A stretch of DNA of 64,000 bases from Micromonospora chaiyaphumensis (GCF_900091435.1 NZ_FMCS01000009.1:1-64000); one strand, 5' to 3'. Positions 53,260 to 62,532 are shown, counted from the first letter of the stretch. Numbers and translations are program-made. The notes: generated from the sequence alone by a model not told the origin.

Positions 53260-53320
53260 GAGGCCGCAGGATGGGAAAATCGGACATCCGACACGGACCG
53301 GAAACCCGCAGGTGAGAGCC

Positions 53321-54484
53321 TCACGTGGGCCGCCACGAACCCCGCGCCGACCACACCCCCGCCCGCCCGCCGTCGTCCACCAGCAGCAACGCCACGTCAC
53401 CCGCCGCGGTCACCGCCACCGTCCGGTCGCTGCCCGCCGGCACCGCCACCGGCAGCGCCACCCGCGACCACCGCACGCCGTCACCGGAGAACCAGCCCGC
53501 ACCCGCCGCCGACCCGGCCACCACCGCCCACACACCGTCGCCGCGCGCCGCCAACCCCCACACCCGGCCCGGCGCGTCCGTGCCCGCGCCACCCAGGCCC
53601 CCGCCCGGCCGCCACGCGTCGCCCTCCCCCAGCCAGGCGCCCAGGCCGTCACCCCGCCGGCCGACCGCCACCGTGCGGTCCCCCACCCGGACCACCCGCT
53701 GCAGGTCCTCAGCCACGCCGCCACCCGGCAGCACCGCGCGCCGCCAGGCCGACCCGTCCGCCGAGGTCCACACCACCGCCGCCGATCCGGTACGCCCCGA
53801 CGACAGCACCGAGCCCACCATGAGCCACCCCGAGGCCGTCGCCGTGCCGTCCGCCGCCCACGGCCGGCCCGTCGCATCCGTCGCCAGGCCCGGCACCGCG
53901 CTCACCAACCGGAAGTCCACCCCGTCCGGCGACACCCAGGCAGCCGCGCCGGTGGCCCGGTTGCCGGAGATCAGCCAGCCGCTCGGCCCGCCCGCGATCC
54001 GGCCCGCGTTCACCGCGTCCGCGCCCCCGAACACCTCGAACTCGGCCGGCACCTCCACCAGCGAACCGTCCGCCACCTGGCGCCACGTGCTGATCCGTGG
54101 ATTGCCGTGCACCCCGCCGCTCTTGCCGCCGATCGCCGCCAGCCGGCCGTCCCGGCACCCCGCGGCGGTCAGCACGTTCTCCTCGCCGTAGGGGCTGCGC
54201 GGCACCGGACGCAGCGGCGTCCACGTGGCCGCGTCGGCGCTCGACCAGGCCGCCGGGTGGGTCATCCCCGCGGCGTCCACCACCGCGCCCACCACGAACC
54301 AGCGGCCCCCGCAGGCGGCCGCGTCACGCAGCGCCAGCCGGCCGGAGAGACCGGGCGGGACCGGCAGGGTGACCGGCCGCCAGGCCGGCCGGAACGCCTC
54401 GGGGGCCGGCTCGGCGTGCCCGGCCGGGCGGCAGGCGGCGAGCAGCACCACGAGCAGGCCGAGCACCGCCAGGGGACGCCGCAT
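53321..54484 (-). CDS. Lipoprotein with beta-propeller-like repeats, unknown function
   Basis: A 387-aa predicted lipoprotein: MRRPLAVLGLLVVLLAACRPAG (lipobox LAAC, Cys18). The rest is all-beta, with recurring short modules of the type AAWSSADAATWTPL, AAWVSPDGVDF, VVWTSADGSAWRR and GWFSGDGVRWSRV, spaced about 60-70 residues, typical of sialidase/BNR-like Asp-box or YCF48-like propellers. No catalytic residues are recognisable. Function is unknown; it is not obviously co-transcribed with livK (gap of 260 bp). Confidence 0.8.
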   Translation of the reverse strand: MRRPLAVLGLLVVLLAACRPAGHAEPAPEAFRPAWRPVTLPVPPGLSGRLALRDAAACGGRWFVVGAVVDAAGMTHPAAWSSADAATWTPLRPVPRSPYGEENVLTAAGCRDGRLAAIGGKSGGVHGNPRISTWRQVADGSLVEVPAEFEVFGGADAVNAGRIAGGPSGWLISGNRATGAAAWVSPDGVDFRLVSAVPGLATDATGRPWAADGTATASGWLMVGSVLSSGRTGSAAVVWTSADGSAWRRAVLPGGGVAEDLQRVVRVGDRTVAVGRRGDGLGAWLGEGDAWRPGGGLGGAGTDAPGRVWGLAARGDGVWAVVAGSAAGAGWFSGDGVRWSRVALPVAVPAGSDRTVAVTAAGDVALLLVDDGGRAGVWSARGSWRPT

Positions 54485-54573
54485 GGCGGCGATCGTATCG
54501 ACCGGCCCCGACACGGGGAACCCGCCGCAGGCCCCCTTCGGTCAGCGGGGCGCGCCGGGTCGTCGGGCGGGAA

Positions 54574-55194
54574 TCAGGAGGCGGGCTGCGCGACCTCGCC
54601 GCCGGCGGTCTCGGCGAGGATCCGCTCGGCGACCTCCTTCATGGTCATTCGGTGGTCCATGGCGGTGCGCTGGATCCACTTGAAGGCCTGCGGCTCGGTC
54701 ATCCCGTACGTCGTCATGAGCGCGCCCTTGGCCCGCTCGACGGTCTTGCGGATCTCCAGCCGGTCGGTGAGGCCGGCGACCTCCGCCTCCAGCGCGGCGA
54801 TCTCCGAGTAGCGCGACAGCGCGATCTCCACGGCCGGCACGAGGTCGCTCTTCTGGAAGGGCTTGACCAGGTAGGCCATCGCGCCCGCCGCCCGGGCCCG
54901 CTCCACCAGGTCGCGCTGGCTGAACGCGGTCAGGATGATCACCGGGGCGATCCGCGCGCCGGCGATCCGCTCGGCCGCGGCCAGCCCGTCCATGATCGGC
55001 ATCTTGATGTCGAGGATGACGAGGTCCGGCTTCAGCTCCTCGGCGAGCTTGACGGCGGTCTCGCCGTCACCGGCCTCGCCGACCACCTCGTAGCCCTCTT
55101 CCATCAGCATCTCGGCCAGGTCCAGCCGGATGAGCGCCTCGTCCTCGGCGATCAGAACGCGCTTGCGCTCGGCATCCGCCTGCATCTCGGCCAC
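54574..55194 (-). CDS. PdtaR-type response regulator with ANTAR domain
   Basis: A 206-aa regulator: an N-terminal receiver domain (RVLIAEDEALIRLDLAEMLMEEGYEVVGEAGDG, phospho-acceptor Asp in LVILDIKMP, TAFSQRDL, LVKPF) and a C-terminal ANTAR RNA-binding domain (LEIRKTVERAKGALMTTYGMTEPQAFKWIQRTAMDHRMTMKEVAERI). It closely follows mycobacterial PdtaR, which acts with the histidine kinase PdtaS and binds RNA hairpins to antiterminate. No kinase is adjacent here. The GTG at 55194 is preceded by GGGAG with 6-nt spacing; an ATG at 55185 is the alternative. Confidence 0.93.
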   Translation of the reverse strand: MAEMQADAERKRVLIAEDEALIRLDLAEMLMEEGYEVVGEAGDGETAVKLAEELKPDLVILDIKMPIMDGLAAAERIAGARIAPVIILTAFSQRDLVERARAAGAMAYLVKPFQKSDLVPAVEIALSRYSEIAALEAEVAGLTDRLEIRKTVERAKGALMTTYGMTEPQAFKWIQRTAMDHRMTMKEVAERILAETAGGEVAQPAS

Positions 55195-55288
55195 GAGCCA
55201 CTCCCACCAGTCTGAGCCCGGCACCCGCCGTGCCGGGTGCCACCGCCCTTAGCGTAGTGGGTATCCTTGCAGCGCCGAACTGCGCAAT

Positions 55289-55361
55289 GCCCCTGTAGTC
55301 CAATGGCAGAGACAATGGCTTCAAACTCCATACAGTGTGGGTTCGAATCCCACCGGGGGCA
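55289..55361 (+). tRNA. Short tRNA-like gene, anticodon CAA (Leu by code, class I body)
   Basis: The 73-nt sequence folds as a tRNA: acceptor GCCCCTG/CGGGGGC (one T-G pair), D arm GTCC/AGAC with AATGGCAG loop, T arm GTGGG-TTCGAAT-CCCAC perfect, discriminator A. The anticodon loop is TTCAAAC with anticodon CAA on an ATGGC/TCCAT stem (C-T mismatch at the loop end). CAA reads the Leu codon UUG, but bacterial tRNA-Leu normally has a long variable arm; here it has only five bases (ACAGT). CCA is not encoded. It is therefore an unusual or non-canonical tRNA. The next gene starts 35 bp later. Confidence 0.8.
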
Positions 55362-55396
55362 CGCAAACTGTCATACAGGCGTTCGAAGATGTCGTC

Positions 55397-56146
55397 GTGC
55401 ATCCTCCCGAGATACGCGCCCGAGCACGTCAGGTCTTCCTGTCCGGAGCCACCGTCGCCGAAGCGGCCCGCAGCGTCGGTCTCAACTACCGCACGGTGTG
55501 GCACTGGTGCCGGGACCGCCCCACGCCTGCCGTACAGGGCACCGCGCTGCGGTGTTTCCGCTGTCGCGAGGATGTCCGGGTTCCGACAGATCCCGCCGCC
55601 TACGCCTACCTGCTCGGCCTCTACCTGGGCGACGGGCATCTGGTGACCAGCGCGCGAGTTCCAGTACTCCGGATCTCCTGCAGTAACAGCTGGCCCGGCC
55701 TGATCAGCGCTTGCGACGACGCCATGCGGGCGGTGCTGGCGGAGAAGGTGCAGCGCGTCCCGCAACAGGGCTGCGTCAATGTCCAGAGCTACGGCAAGCA
55801 CTGGCCGTGCCTGTTCCCACAGCACGGGCCCGGCAAGAAGCACGAGCGCCCGATCGTCCTGGCCGACTGGCAGCGCACCCTCGTCGAGGCGCAGGCGGGC
55901 GACTTCCTGCGCGGCCTGTTCCACTCCGACGGCTGCCGGTTCGCCAACCGGGTCGTGGTGCGCCGCAAGGAGTACGTCTATCCCCGCTACATGTTCACCA
56001 ACGAGTCGGCCGACATCATGGGCCTCTGCCAGTGGGGCCTCGACCTGCTGGGCATCGCCTGGCGGATGAACCGCCGCAACTCGCTGTCGGTGGCGCGGCG
56101 GGACGCCGTGGCGGCGCTGGACCGCCACGTCGGCCCGAAGTCCTGA
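55397..56146 (+). CDS. HTH / LAGLIDADG-like protein next to the tRNA
   Basis: A 249-aa protein. Residues about 3-40 are a small HTH (EIRARARQVFLSGATVAEAARSVGLNYRTVWHWCRDRP), followed by a CFRC pair. Residues about 68-240 resemble homing endonucleases of the LAGLIDADG type with two degenerate motifs: AYLLGLYLGDGHL and FLRGLFHSDGCR, about 110 residues apart, each ending in the acidic residue that would bind metal. SYGKHWPCLFPQHGPGKKHERPI in between is a family signature shared with other actinomycete proteins of unknown role. GTG 55397 is chosen because the longer frame (55337) starts within the tRNA. Function unknown. Confidence 0.78.
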   Translation: MHPPEIRARARQVFLSGATVAEAARSVGLNYRTVWHWCRDRPTPAVQGTALRCFRCREDVRVPTDPAAYAYLLGLYLGDGHLVTSARVPVLRISCSNSWPGLISACDDAMRAVLAEKVQRVPQQGCVNVQSYGKHWPCLFPQHGPGKKHERPIVLADWQRTLVEAQAGDFLRGLFHSDGCRFANRVVVRRKEYVYPRYMFTNESADIMGLCQWGLDLLGIAWRMNRRNSLSVARRDAVAALDRHVGPKS

Positions 56147-56151
56147 CCTGC

Positions 56152-57309
56152 TCAGAGCTCGGACAGCGCCGCCGCCAGGTCGGCGCGCAGGTCCTCCGGG
56201 TCCTCGAGCCCGACGGAGAGGCGGAGCAGCCCGCCGCACGGCTTGGCGCCGTCCTCGACCGGCCGGTGGGTGAGCGAGGCCGGGTGCTGGATCAGCGTGT
56301 CGACGCCGCCGAGCGACACGGCGTGGGTGATGAGGCGGCAGGCGCCGGCGACGGCGGCCGCGGCGGGGGCGCCGCCGCGTACCTCGAACGCGAGCAGGCT
56401 GCCGGGGCCGGCCATCTGGCGGCCGACGAGCCCGGCGGGGTCCGTGACGCTGGGGTGGTGGACCCGGGCGACGGCGGGGTGGTCGGAGAGCCAGGCGGCG
56501 AGCTTCTCGGCGCCGGCCTGCTGGGCGCGGACCCGCAGCGGCAGGGTCTGCAGGCCGCGGTGCAGGAGGTAGGCGCCGAGCGGGTGCAGGACGGCGCCGG
56601 TGACGGCGCGGACCTGGCGCAGCCGGGTGGCCCACTCGGGTGCGCAGGCGACGACGCCGGCGAGCACGTCGCCGTGGCCGCCGATGCTCTTGGTGGCGCT
56701 GTGCAGCACGAGGGCGGCGCCGTGCCGGGCGGGCTGCTGGAGCACCGGGGTGGCGACGGTGTTGTCGACGAGCAGGGGGACGCCGCCGGCGGCGGTGGCG
56801 AGCGCGGCGATGTCGACGAGGTCGAGGGTGGGGTTGGCCGGGGTCTCGACGACGACCAGGGCGGTGTCGGGGCGGATGGCGGCGGCGACCTCGTGGGGCC
56901 GCGCCCAGGTGACCTCGGTGCCGAGCAGGCCGGTGGCGAGCACGTGGTCGGTGCCGCCGTAGAGGGGGCGGACGGCGACGACGTGCCGCTTCCCGTCGCG
57001 GGTGGCGGCGAGCAGGGTGGCGGTGAGGGCGGCCATGCCGCTGGCGAAGGCGACGGCTTCGGCGGTGCCTTCGAGCTGGGCGAGGGCGCTTTCGAAGCGG
57101 GCGACGGTGGGGTTCCAGAGCCGCTGGTAGACGGCGCTGCCGCCGGCCGGGAGGGTGCCGCCGGTGGCGAGGGTCTCGTAGTCGTCGCCGCCGCCGGCCA
57201 CGGAGGGCAGCGGGTTGGTGGTGGAGAAGTCGATGGGCGGCACGTGGACGCCGAGTCCGGCGAGGTCCTCGCGCCCGGCGTGCACGGCTGCGGTGTCCAC
57301 GGCTGTCAT
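56152..57309 (-). CDS. Cys/Met metabolism PLP-dependent enzyme (trans-sulfuration family)
   Basis: A 385-aa enzyme of the cystathionine gamma-synthase/lyase fold. AVYQRLWNPTVARFESALAQLEGTAEAVAFASGMAA is the N-terminal signature; VVVETPANPTLDLVDI and DNTVATPVLQQP bind the cofactor; HSATKSIGGHGD contains the PLP Lys; the C-terminus has LITHAVSLGGVDTLIQHPASLTH. Whether it is a gamma-synthase, lyase or methionine gamma-lyase cannot be decided from sequence. An alternative ATG is at 57327. The adjacent divergent Lrp/AsnC gene points to amino-acid-responsive control. Confidence 0.9.
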   Translation of the reverse strand: MTAVDTAAVHAGREDLAGLGVHVPPIDFSTTNPLPSVAGGGDDYETLATGGTLPAGGSAVYQRLWNPTVARFESALAQLEGTAEAVAFASGMAALTATLLAATRDGKRHVVAVRPLYGGTDHVLATGLLGTEVTWARPHEVAAAIRPDTALVVVETPANPTLDLVDIAALATAAGGVPLLVDNTVATPVLQQPARHGAALVLHSATKSIGGHGDVLAGVVACAPEWATRLRQVRAVTGAVLHPLGAYLLHRGLQTLPLRVRAQQAGAEKLAAWLSDHPAVARVHHPSVTDPAGLVGRQMAGPGSLLAFEVRGGAPAAAAVAGACRLITHAVSLGGVDTLIQHPASLTHRPVEDGAKPCGGLLRLSVGLEDPEDLRADLAAALSEL

Positions 57310-57355
57310 GGCGGAAGCGTCGAACATGAGGCCGTCATCGGGCAAGAGGAGCGAA

Positions 57356-57408
57356 GAACATTCTGCCCGGGGTCCTTCCGAGGAAGAGAAGTTCGGGGAA
57401 GGATGTTC
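57356..57408. promoter_or_regulatory. Candidate Lrp operator in the divergent gap
   Basis: GAACAT (57356-57361) and ATGTTC (57403-57408) are inverted, flanking an inner CTTCCGAGGAAG palindrome (57375-57386). It lies between the trans-sulfuration gene and the lrp-type gene and ends just before the latter's start. Confidence 0.45.
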
Positions 57409-57410
57409 AC

Positions 57411-57890
57411 ATGCCTGTCGCACCGAATGATGTACGGCCCTTCGGGGCGCTGGACGACACCGACCGCGCGATCCTGGCCGAGTTGGCGGCGGACGGCCGG
57501 TTGCCGAACAACGCGCTCGCCGAGCGGGTGGGGGTGGCGCCGTCGACGTGCCTGACGCGCACCCGGGCGTTGCGCGAGTGCGGGGCGATCCGGGGGTTCC
57601 ACGCGGAGGTGGATCCGGCGGCGGTGGGGCTGCCGTTGCAGGCGCTGGTGTCGGTGCGGCTGGCGGCGCACGAGCGGGCGGCGGTGGACGCGTTCCGGGC
57701 CCGGTCGGTGCGGTTGCCGGGGGTCGTGTCGGTGTTCCACGTGGCGGGCGCGGAGGACTACGTGCTGCACGTGCGGGCGGCGTCCGGGGACGCGCTGCGG
57801 GATTTCGTGCTGGACCATCTGGCGGTGGATCCGGCGGTGCAGCACACCCAGACGAGCCTGATCTTCGAGCAGGCGCGCGGCATGGGCTAG
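57411..57890 (+). CDS. Lrp/AsnC family regulator
   Basis: A 159-aa regulator: LDDTDRAILAELAADGRLPNNALAERVGVAPSTCLTRTRALRECGAIRGFHAEVDPAAVG is the AsnC HTH and linker, and VSVFHVAGAEDYVLHVRA is the RAM effector-binding sheet. Lrp proteins are oligomers that sense amino acids. The ATG has GGGGAAGGA 7 nt upstream. It is divergent from a trans-sulfuration enzyme, its most likely target. Confidence 0.92.
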   Translation: MPVAPNDVRPFGALDDTDRAILAELAADGRLPNNALAERVGVAPSTCLTRTRALRECGAIRGFHAEVDPAAVGLPLQALVSVRLAAHERAAVDAFRARSVRLPGVVSVFHVAGAEDYVLHVRAASGDALRDFVLDHLAVDPAVQHTQTSLIFEQARGMG

Positions 57891-57910
57891 GTGGCCCGAG
57901 CACCCCGCCG

Positions 57911-59276
57911 TCACCCGCGCGTCGGGCGGCGACCGGCGTCGCCGGTGGGGCGTCGCCATGCGCGGCGCCCGCGTCGGGGATCCGCTTCGGACCGGCTCAT
58001 CGACCGGATCGCGACCCAGCACATCAGCGCCAGGGAGCAGAAGAGGATCACGGTCCACGCGCGCCAGGTGGTGTTGAGGTCGTGCGCGGCGGGATACAGG
58101 CCGACGACCCCGGCGATGGCGGTGATGGCGAACAGCAGTTGCAGGCGCCGCTGGAAGTACGCGGTGCGCAGGTTCGAGACCTGTTCGAGGATGGCCCTGA
58201 GCTGCTCCAGCCGGCGCTGGGCGGCCTCGGCGTGCCCCTCGACGCGCAGCGCCTGGATGAGGAAGCGGGCGACCGCCACCCGCGCGGGATCGCGGAACAT
58301 GAGGTCCACGTTGCCGATCTCGGCCAGCCCGTGCGCCAGTTCGATCTGCACCCGCGCGAGCTGCGCGACCCGGTGGTCGGTGGCCTCGGCGGGGCTGGTG
58401 ATCAACCGTTCGTCCTCGTGGTCGGCCGGGTCGACGCCGATCCAGAGCTGGCAGAAGAACCACTGGGCGTGGATCTGTCCGTACATCTCCTGCACGATGC
58501 CGAGCGCGTCGCGCGTGGCCTGCGCGTCGAGGACCGCCACGGTCGACCAGCCGCTGGAGTGCACGGTGACGTCCTCGATGCGCAGTTGGGGCCAGGAGGG
58601 CGTGGCGGCCCCGTCGGTGGGCCGGGGGGGTGCGGACGCTCAGTCCGAGCAGGGCGTCGACCAGGTGCGGGTCGGCGGTCTCGCCGGCGGCCCGCCGCAG
58701 CACGAAGAACTGCCGCATGTTCTGGAACGGGTAGCAGCGTTCCCGCGGCCGGAACGCCGGGCAGTCCAGCAGCGCCGCGCGCAGCCGGGTGACGAACGGG
58801 GCGGCCAGCCAACCGGCGTGCGTGCTGCTGTTGGCCTGCGCGGACTGCCGGTAGGAGGCGAGGTTCGCCGAGAGCACGCCGACGTCGTCGAGGTAGGCGA
58901 AGTAGTCGACGTTGTTGGCGGCCACCTGGTCGTCGTAGAAGCGCCGCAGGTCGTCGTCGGTCAGCGACCGTGACGGTCGGGCCAGTCGCAGGTCGACCGA
59001 GACCACGCCCAGCGCCGAGTACACGACGAGGTCGGTGCGGACCTGCCAGGTGACGTCGCGCAGGCGCACCTCGGAGTCGGGTAGCCGGATCGTCACGGTC
59101 GGCGGGTGGGTCGCCAGGTAGGAGATGTTGTAGGAGCGGGCGTCCCGGTCGTCGACGGCGTCGACGGCGACCTCGCCGAACTTCGCAAGGACCGGCATGG
59201 CCTGCCAGACGTCGTCGATGACCCCACCGAGGTCGAATTTGATCGGCACATAGATGTGGTCGAGGTCCAGCGGCAA
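57911..59276 (-). pseudogene. Membrane protein of unknown function, frameshifted at a G7 run
   Basis: The 5' part (59276 to about 58631) encodes a soluble region beginning LPLDLDHIYVPIKFDLGGVIDD and ending VDALLGLSVRT. The 3' part (from about 58624 to 57911) continues in another frame with RIEDVTVHSSGWSTVAVLDAQATRDALGIVQEMYGQIHAQWFF and ends with two TMs (LLFAITAIAGVVGL and AWTVILFCSLALMCWVAI). Removing one base from the run of seven C (minus strand; G7 at 58624-58630) joins both into one protein of about 455 aa. No family is recognised. The start (TTG at 59276 with GGGAG upstream) is tentative. The gene may be phase-variable, decayed, or misassembled at this base. Confidence 0.65.
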
Positions 59277-59448
59277 CTGCGGCTCCCGGTGGCTAGGCGG
59301 CGACGGGACTCTATCCCGCCTCCGCAAAGGCGATCGCCGGTTTTTCGTCCACAGGAGACAGCCGGCGGTTCATCGACGAGCGGGAACGCCGCGGGGCGAT
59401 GGCCGCCGACCCGGAACAAATCCGGCACGCGGCCGGTTGAGCAATGCT

Positions 59449-60459
<1,011 letters not shown>

Positions 60460-60571
60460 AACACGCTCTTCATAGCCACGTCACCCCACCGTCGCGCAGC
60501 CCGCCTAACTTTGATGCCGGTGGTGGTACGGCATTCCCGGTCGGGACGGGTCGGGGGTGCTGCGGTGTGGT

Positions 60572-60618
60572 GCACCGGGTCGCCGGCGGAGCGGGTTCCG
60601 CGGCCGGCGACCCGGTGC
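60572..60618 (-). terminator. Terminator behind the small secreted-peptide gene
   Basis: GCACCGGGTCGCCGGC and GCCGGCGACCCGGTGC form a perfect 16-bp stem with a 15-nt loop. It lies 8 nt beyond the TGA at 60627 on the minus strand and also faces the LLM gene. Confidence 0.75.
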
Positions 60619-60626
60619 CTGCGTGT

Positions 60627-60828
60627 TCAGCGCAGGTAGATGTTCGGCGCGGGCGGGGTGCCCATGCCGTCGCCGAGGTGGAAACCCGGGTGCGGCGGCT
60701 GGTTGTAGGCGCCGCGGCAGCCGGCGGCCGCCGCGGCGGCGGTCATCGTGGTGAGGGCGCCGGCCAGGAGGGTGGCCGCCGAGGCCGCGGCGAGCAGCGC
60801 GGTGCGGCGGCGGGGTGCGGAGGTGCAC
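60627..60828 (-). pseudogene. Small secreted peptide gene, apparently frameshifted
   Basis: The minus-strand frame ending at 60627 reads RRRTALLAAASAATLLAGAL, a classic signal-peptide core, then GCRGAYNQPPHPGFHLGDGMGTPPAPNIYLR and a stop, followed at once by a strong terminator. No start codon exists in that frame before an upstream stop. A GTG at 60828 with an ideal GAAAGG site is one base out of phase; deleting one C after GTG CAC would join them into a secreted peptide of about 66 aa. The role is unknown. Confidence 0.45.
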
Positions 60829-60909
60829 GAGAATGCCTTTCGCGGAGGTCAGGCACGCGACGGACGCGCCGACCTGCCCGGGCCGGCGGAGTGCGTACCT
60901 CCCGCCGGG

Positions 60910-61911
60910 TCAGCCCTCGACGGCGGCGGCGAGCTTGCGGGGCTCCTCCGGCGCGGTGGTCGCCTCGGCGGCGTGGACCGGCTCGGCGGCCGGGGCGGCC
61001 TCGGCCGGGTCGGCGGACTGGGCGGCGAGGGCGGCCTCGGCGGTGGCGCGCGCCCGGCGGGTGCGGCGCAGCGCCCGGGTGGCCAGCGTCAGGGCGACCA
61101 CCCAGCCGGCGCCGAGCACCGTGTAGACCAGGGCCGGGACCGGGCCGCCCAGCTCGCCAGCGCGCAGCAGGGTGCGGGTGTTGGTCAGCACGATGACCCC
61201 GCCGATGACGGCGCCGAGCAGCTGCGCGGGGACGATGCGCACCAGCCAGGCGGCGATCGGCGCGGCGATCAGGCCGCCGACCAGCAGCGCGGCCACGGTG
61301 GGCAGCAGGAAGCCCTCGGAGCCGAGGCCGATGAGGAAGCCGATGCTGGCCGCGCCGGCCACCAGGAACTCGGAGGTGTCGACCGAGCCGATCACCTTGC
61401 GGGGTTCCATCCGGCCGGAGACCAGCAGCGCCGGGGTGGCGACCGGGCCCCAGCCGCCCCCGCCGGTGGCGTCGACGAAGCCGGCGAACAGGCCCAGCGG
61501 GGCCAGGAAGCGGCTGCGCAGCCGGCCGGCGGCCCGGTTGGCGCGCAGCGGGCGGGAGAAGCGGACCAGCAGGTAGGCGCCGAGGCTGAACAGGATGGCG
61601 GCCATCCATGGCGCGGCGGACTCGGTGGAGATGGAGCTGAGGAAGGTGGCGCCGGCGAACGCGCCGACCGCGCCGGGCAGCGCGATCCGGCCGACCACGC
61701 GCCAGTCGACGTTGCCGAACCGCCAGTGCGAGACACCGGCGGCGAGGGTGGTGCCGATCTCGGCCAGGTGCACCGAGGCGGAGGCCGCGGCCGGGGCCAC
61801 CCCGGCGAACAGCAGCAGGGTCGAGGAGGTCAGCCCGTACGCCATGCCGAGCGCGCCGTCGACCAGTTGCGCGGCGAGCCCGACGAGGGCGAGGACCAGA
61901 AGCTTGCGCAC
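60910..61911 (-). CDS. TSUP (TauE/SafE) family transporter
   Basis: A 333-aa membrane protein with about eight TMs. The opening RKLLVLALVGLAAQLVDGALGMAYGLTSSTLLL, then GVSHWRFGNVDWRV, LAPLGLFAGFVDATGGGGWGPVATPALLVSG and SVDTSEFLVAGAASIGFLIG, are TSUP signatures; the family moves sulfite, sulfonates or organic acids. The C-terminal 60 residues are Ala/Glu-rich and cytoplasmic. The GTG at 61911 has AGGGGG upstream and matches family N-termini; an ATG at 61935 is the alternative. The Rrf2 gene upstream and the operator suggest a link to sulfur metabolism. Confidence 0.9.
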   Translation of the reverse strand: MRKLLVLALVGLAAQLVDGALGMAYGLTSSTLLLFAGVAPAAASASVHLAEIGTTLAAGVSHWRFGNVDWRVVGRIALPGAVGAFAGATFLSSISTESAAPWMAAILFSLGAYLLVRFSRPLRANRAAGRLRSRFLAPLGLFAGFVDATGGGGWGPVATPALLVSGRMEPRKVIGSVDTSEFLVAGAASIGFLIGLGSEGFLLPTVAALLVGGLIAAPIAAWLVRIVPAQLLGAVIGGVIVLTNTRTLLRAGELGGPVPALVYTVLGAGWVVALTLATRALRRTRRARATAEAALAAQSADPAEAAPAAEPVHAAEATTAPEEPRKLAAAVEG

Positions 61912-61941
61912 GAGCGCCCCCTGACTTTTCGGCATCTCCTA

Positions 61942-61954
61942 TCGACTTGGTCGA
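61942..61954. promoter_or_regulatory. Candidate Rrf2 operator upstream of the TSUP gene
   Basis: TCGAC-TTG-GTCGA is a perfect inverted repeat 30 bp upstream of the TSUP start, in the 150-bp gap after the rrf2-type gene. Confidence 0.5.
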
Positions 61955-62061
61955 CAATGCGGCACGGGGGCGCTCCGGTCAAGTCGTCCATCCGGTTGAT
62001 GGGACGCGCCGGACGGCGCGGCGGCCACGCGGGACGGCGGCGCCGCGGCACCGAGGGGGCG

Positions 62062-62532
62062 TCAGCTCCAGGCGCGGGGATCGGCGGCGAGGTCGTTGAC
62101 CCGGCCGGGCAGGCTGCCGCTGGCCACGTCGGCGATGGTGACCAGTTCGAGGATCTCCCTCTCGCTGGCCCGCAGGGCGATCCACACGTCCTGGAGGGCG
62201 CGCGCCGCGCCCTGGTAGCCGAGCTGCTCGGGGCGCTGGCCGCGCACGTGCGCCAGCGGGCCGTCGATCACCCGGATCACCTCGGCGAGGGAGATCTCGG
62301 TGGCGGGCCGGGCCAGCCAGTAGCCGCCCTCGGGGCCGCGCTGGGCGTGCACGATCCCGCCCCGGCGCAGCTGGAGCAGGATGCTCTCGAGGAACTTCGG
62401 CGGAATCTCCTGGGCGCGCGCGATCTGCTCGGCGGTCACCGGCCGGCTCCGCCCGGCGGCCGCGCCGTCGGCGACCGAGGCCAGCTCGGCGGCCGCGCGG
62501 AGGGCGTAGTCGACCCGAGCGGAGAGGCGCAT
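62062..62532 (-). CDS. Rrf2 family regulator without Fe-S cysteines
   Basis: A 156-aa winged-helix protein: MRLSARVDYALRAAAELASVADG, EQIARAQEIPPKFLESILLQLRRGGIVHAQRGPEGGYWLARPATEISLAEVIRVIDGPLAHV is the full Rrf2 domain. It has no Cys at all, so it cannot hold an Fe-S cluster like IscR, NsrR or RsrR. It is closer in this respect to CymR, the cysteine-metabolism repressor that works with CysK. The adjacent TSUP transporter with a palindromic site fits a sulfur-responsive repressor. Confidence 0.9.
   Translation of the reverse strand: MRLSARVDYALRAAAELASVADGAAAGRSRPVTAEQIARAQEIPPKFLESILLQLRRGGIVHAQRGPEGGYWLARPATEISLAEVIRVIDGPLAHVRGQRPEQLGYQGAARALQDVWIALRASEREILELVTIADVASGSLPGRVNDLAADPRAWS

Noticed and set aside
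57306..59327. 673-aa open frame through the membrane protein and the Lrp gene region
   Set aside because: Only the first 230 residues are protein-like; after the G7 run it is a wrong-frame continuation across other genes.
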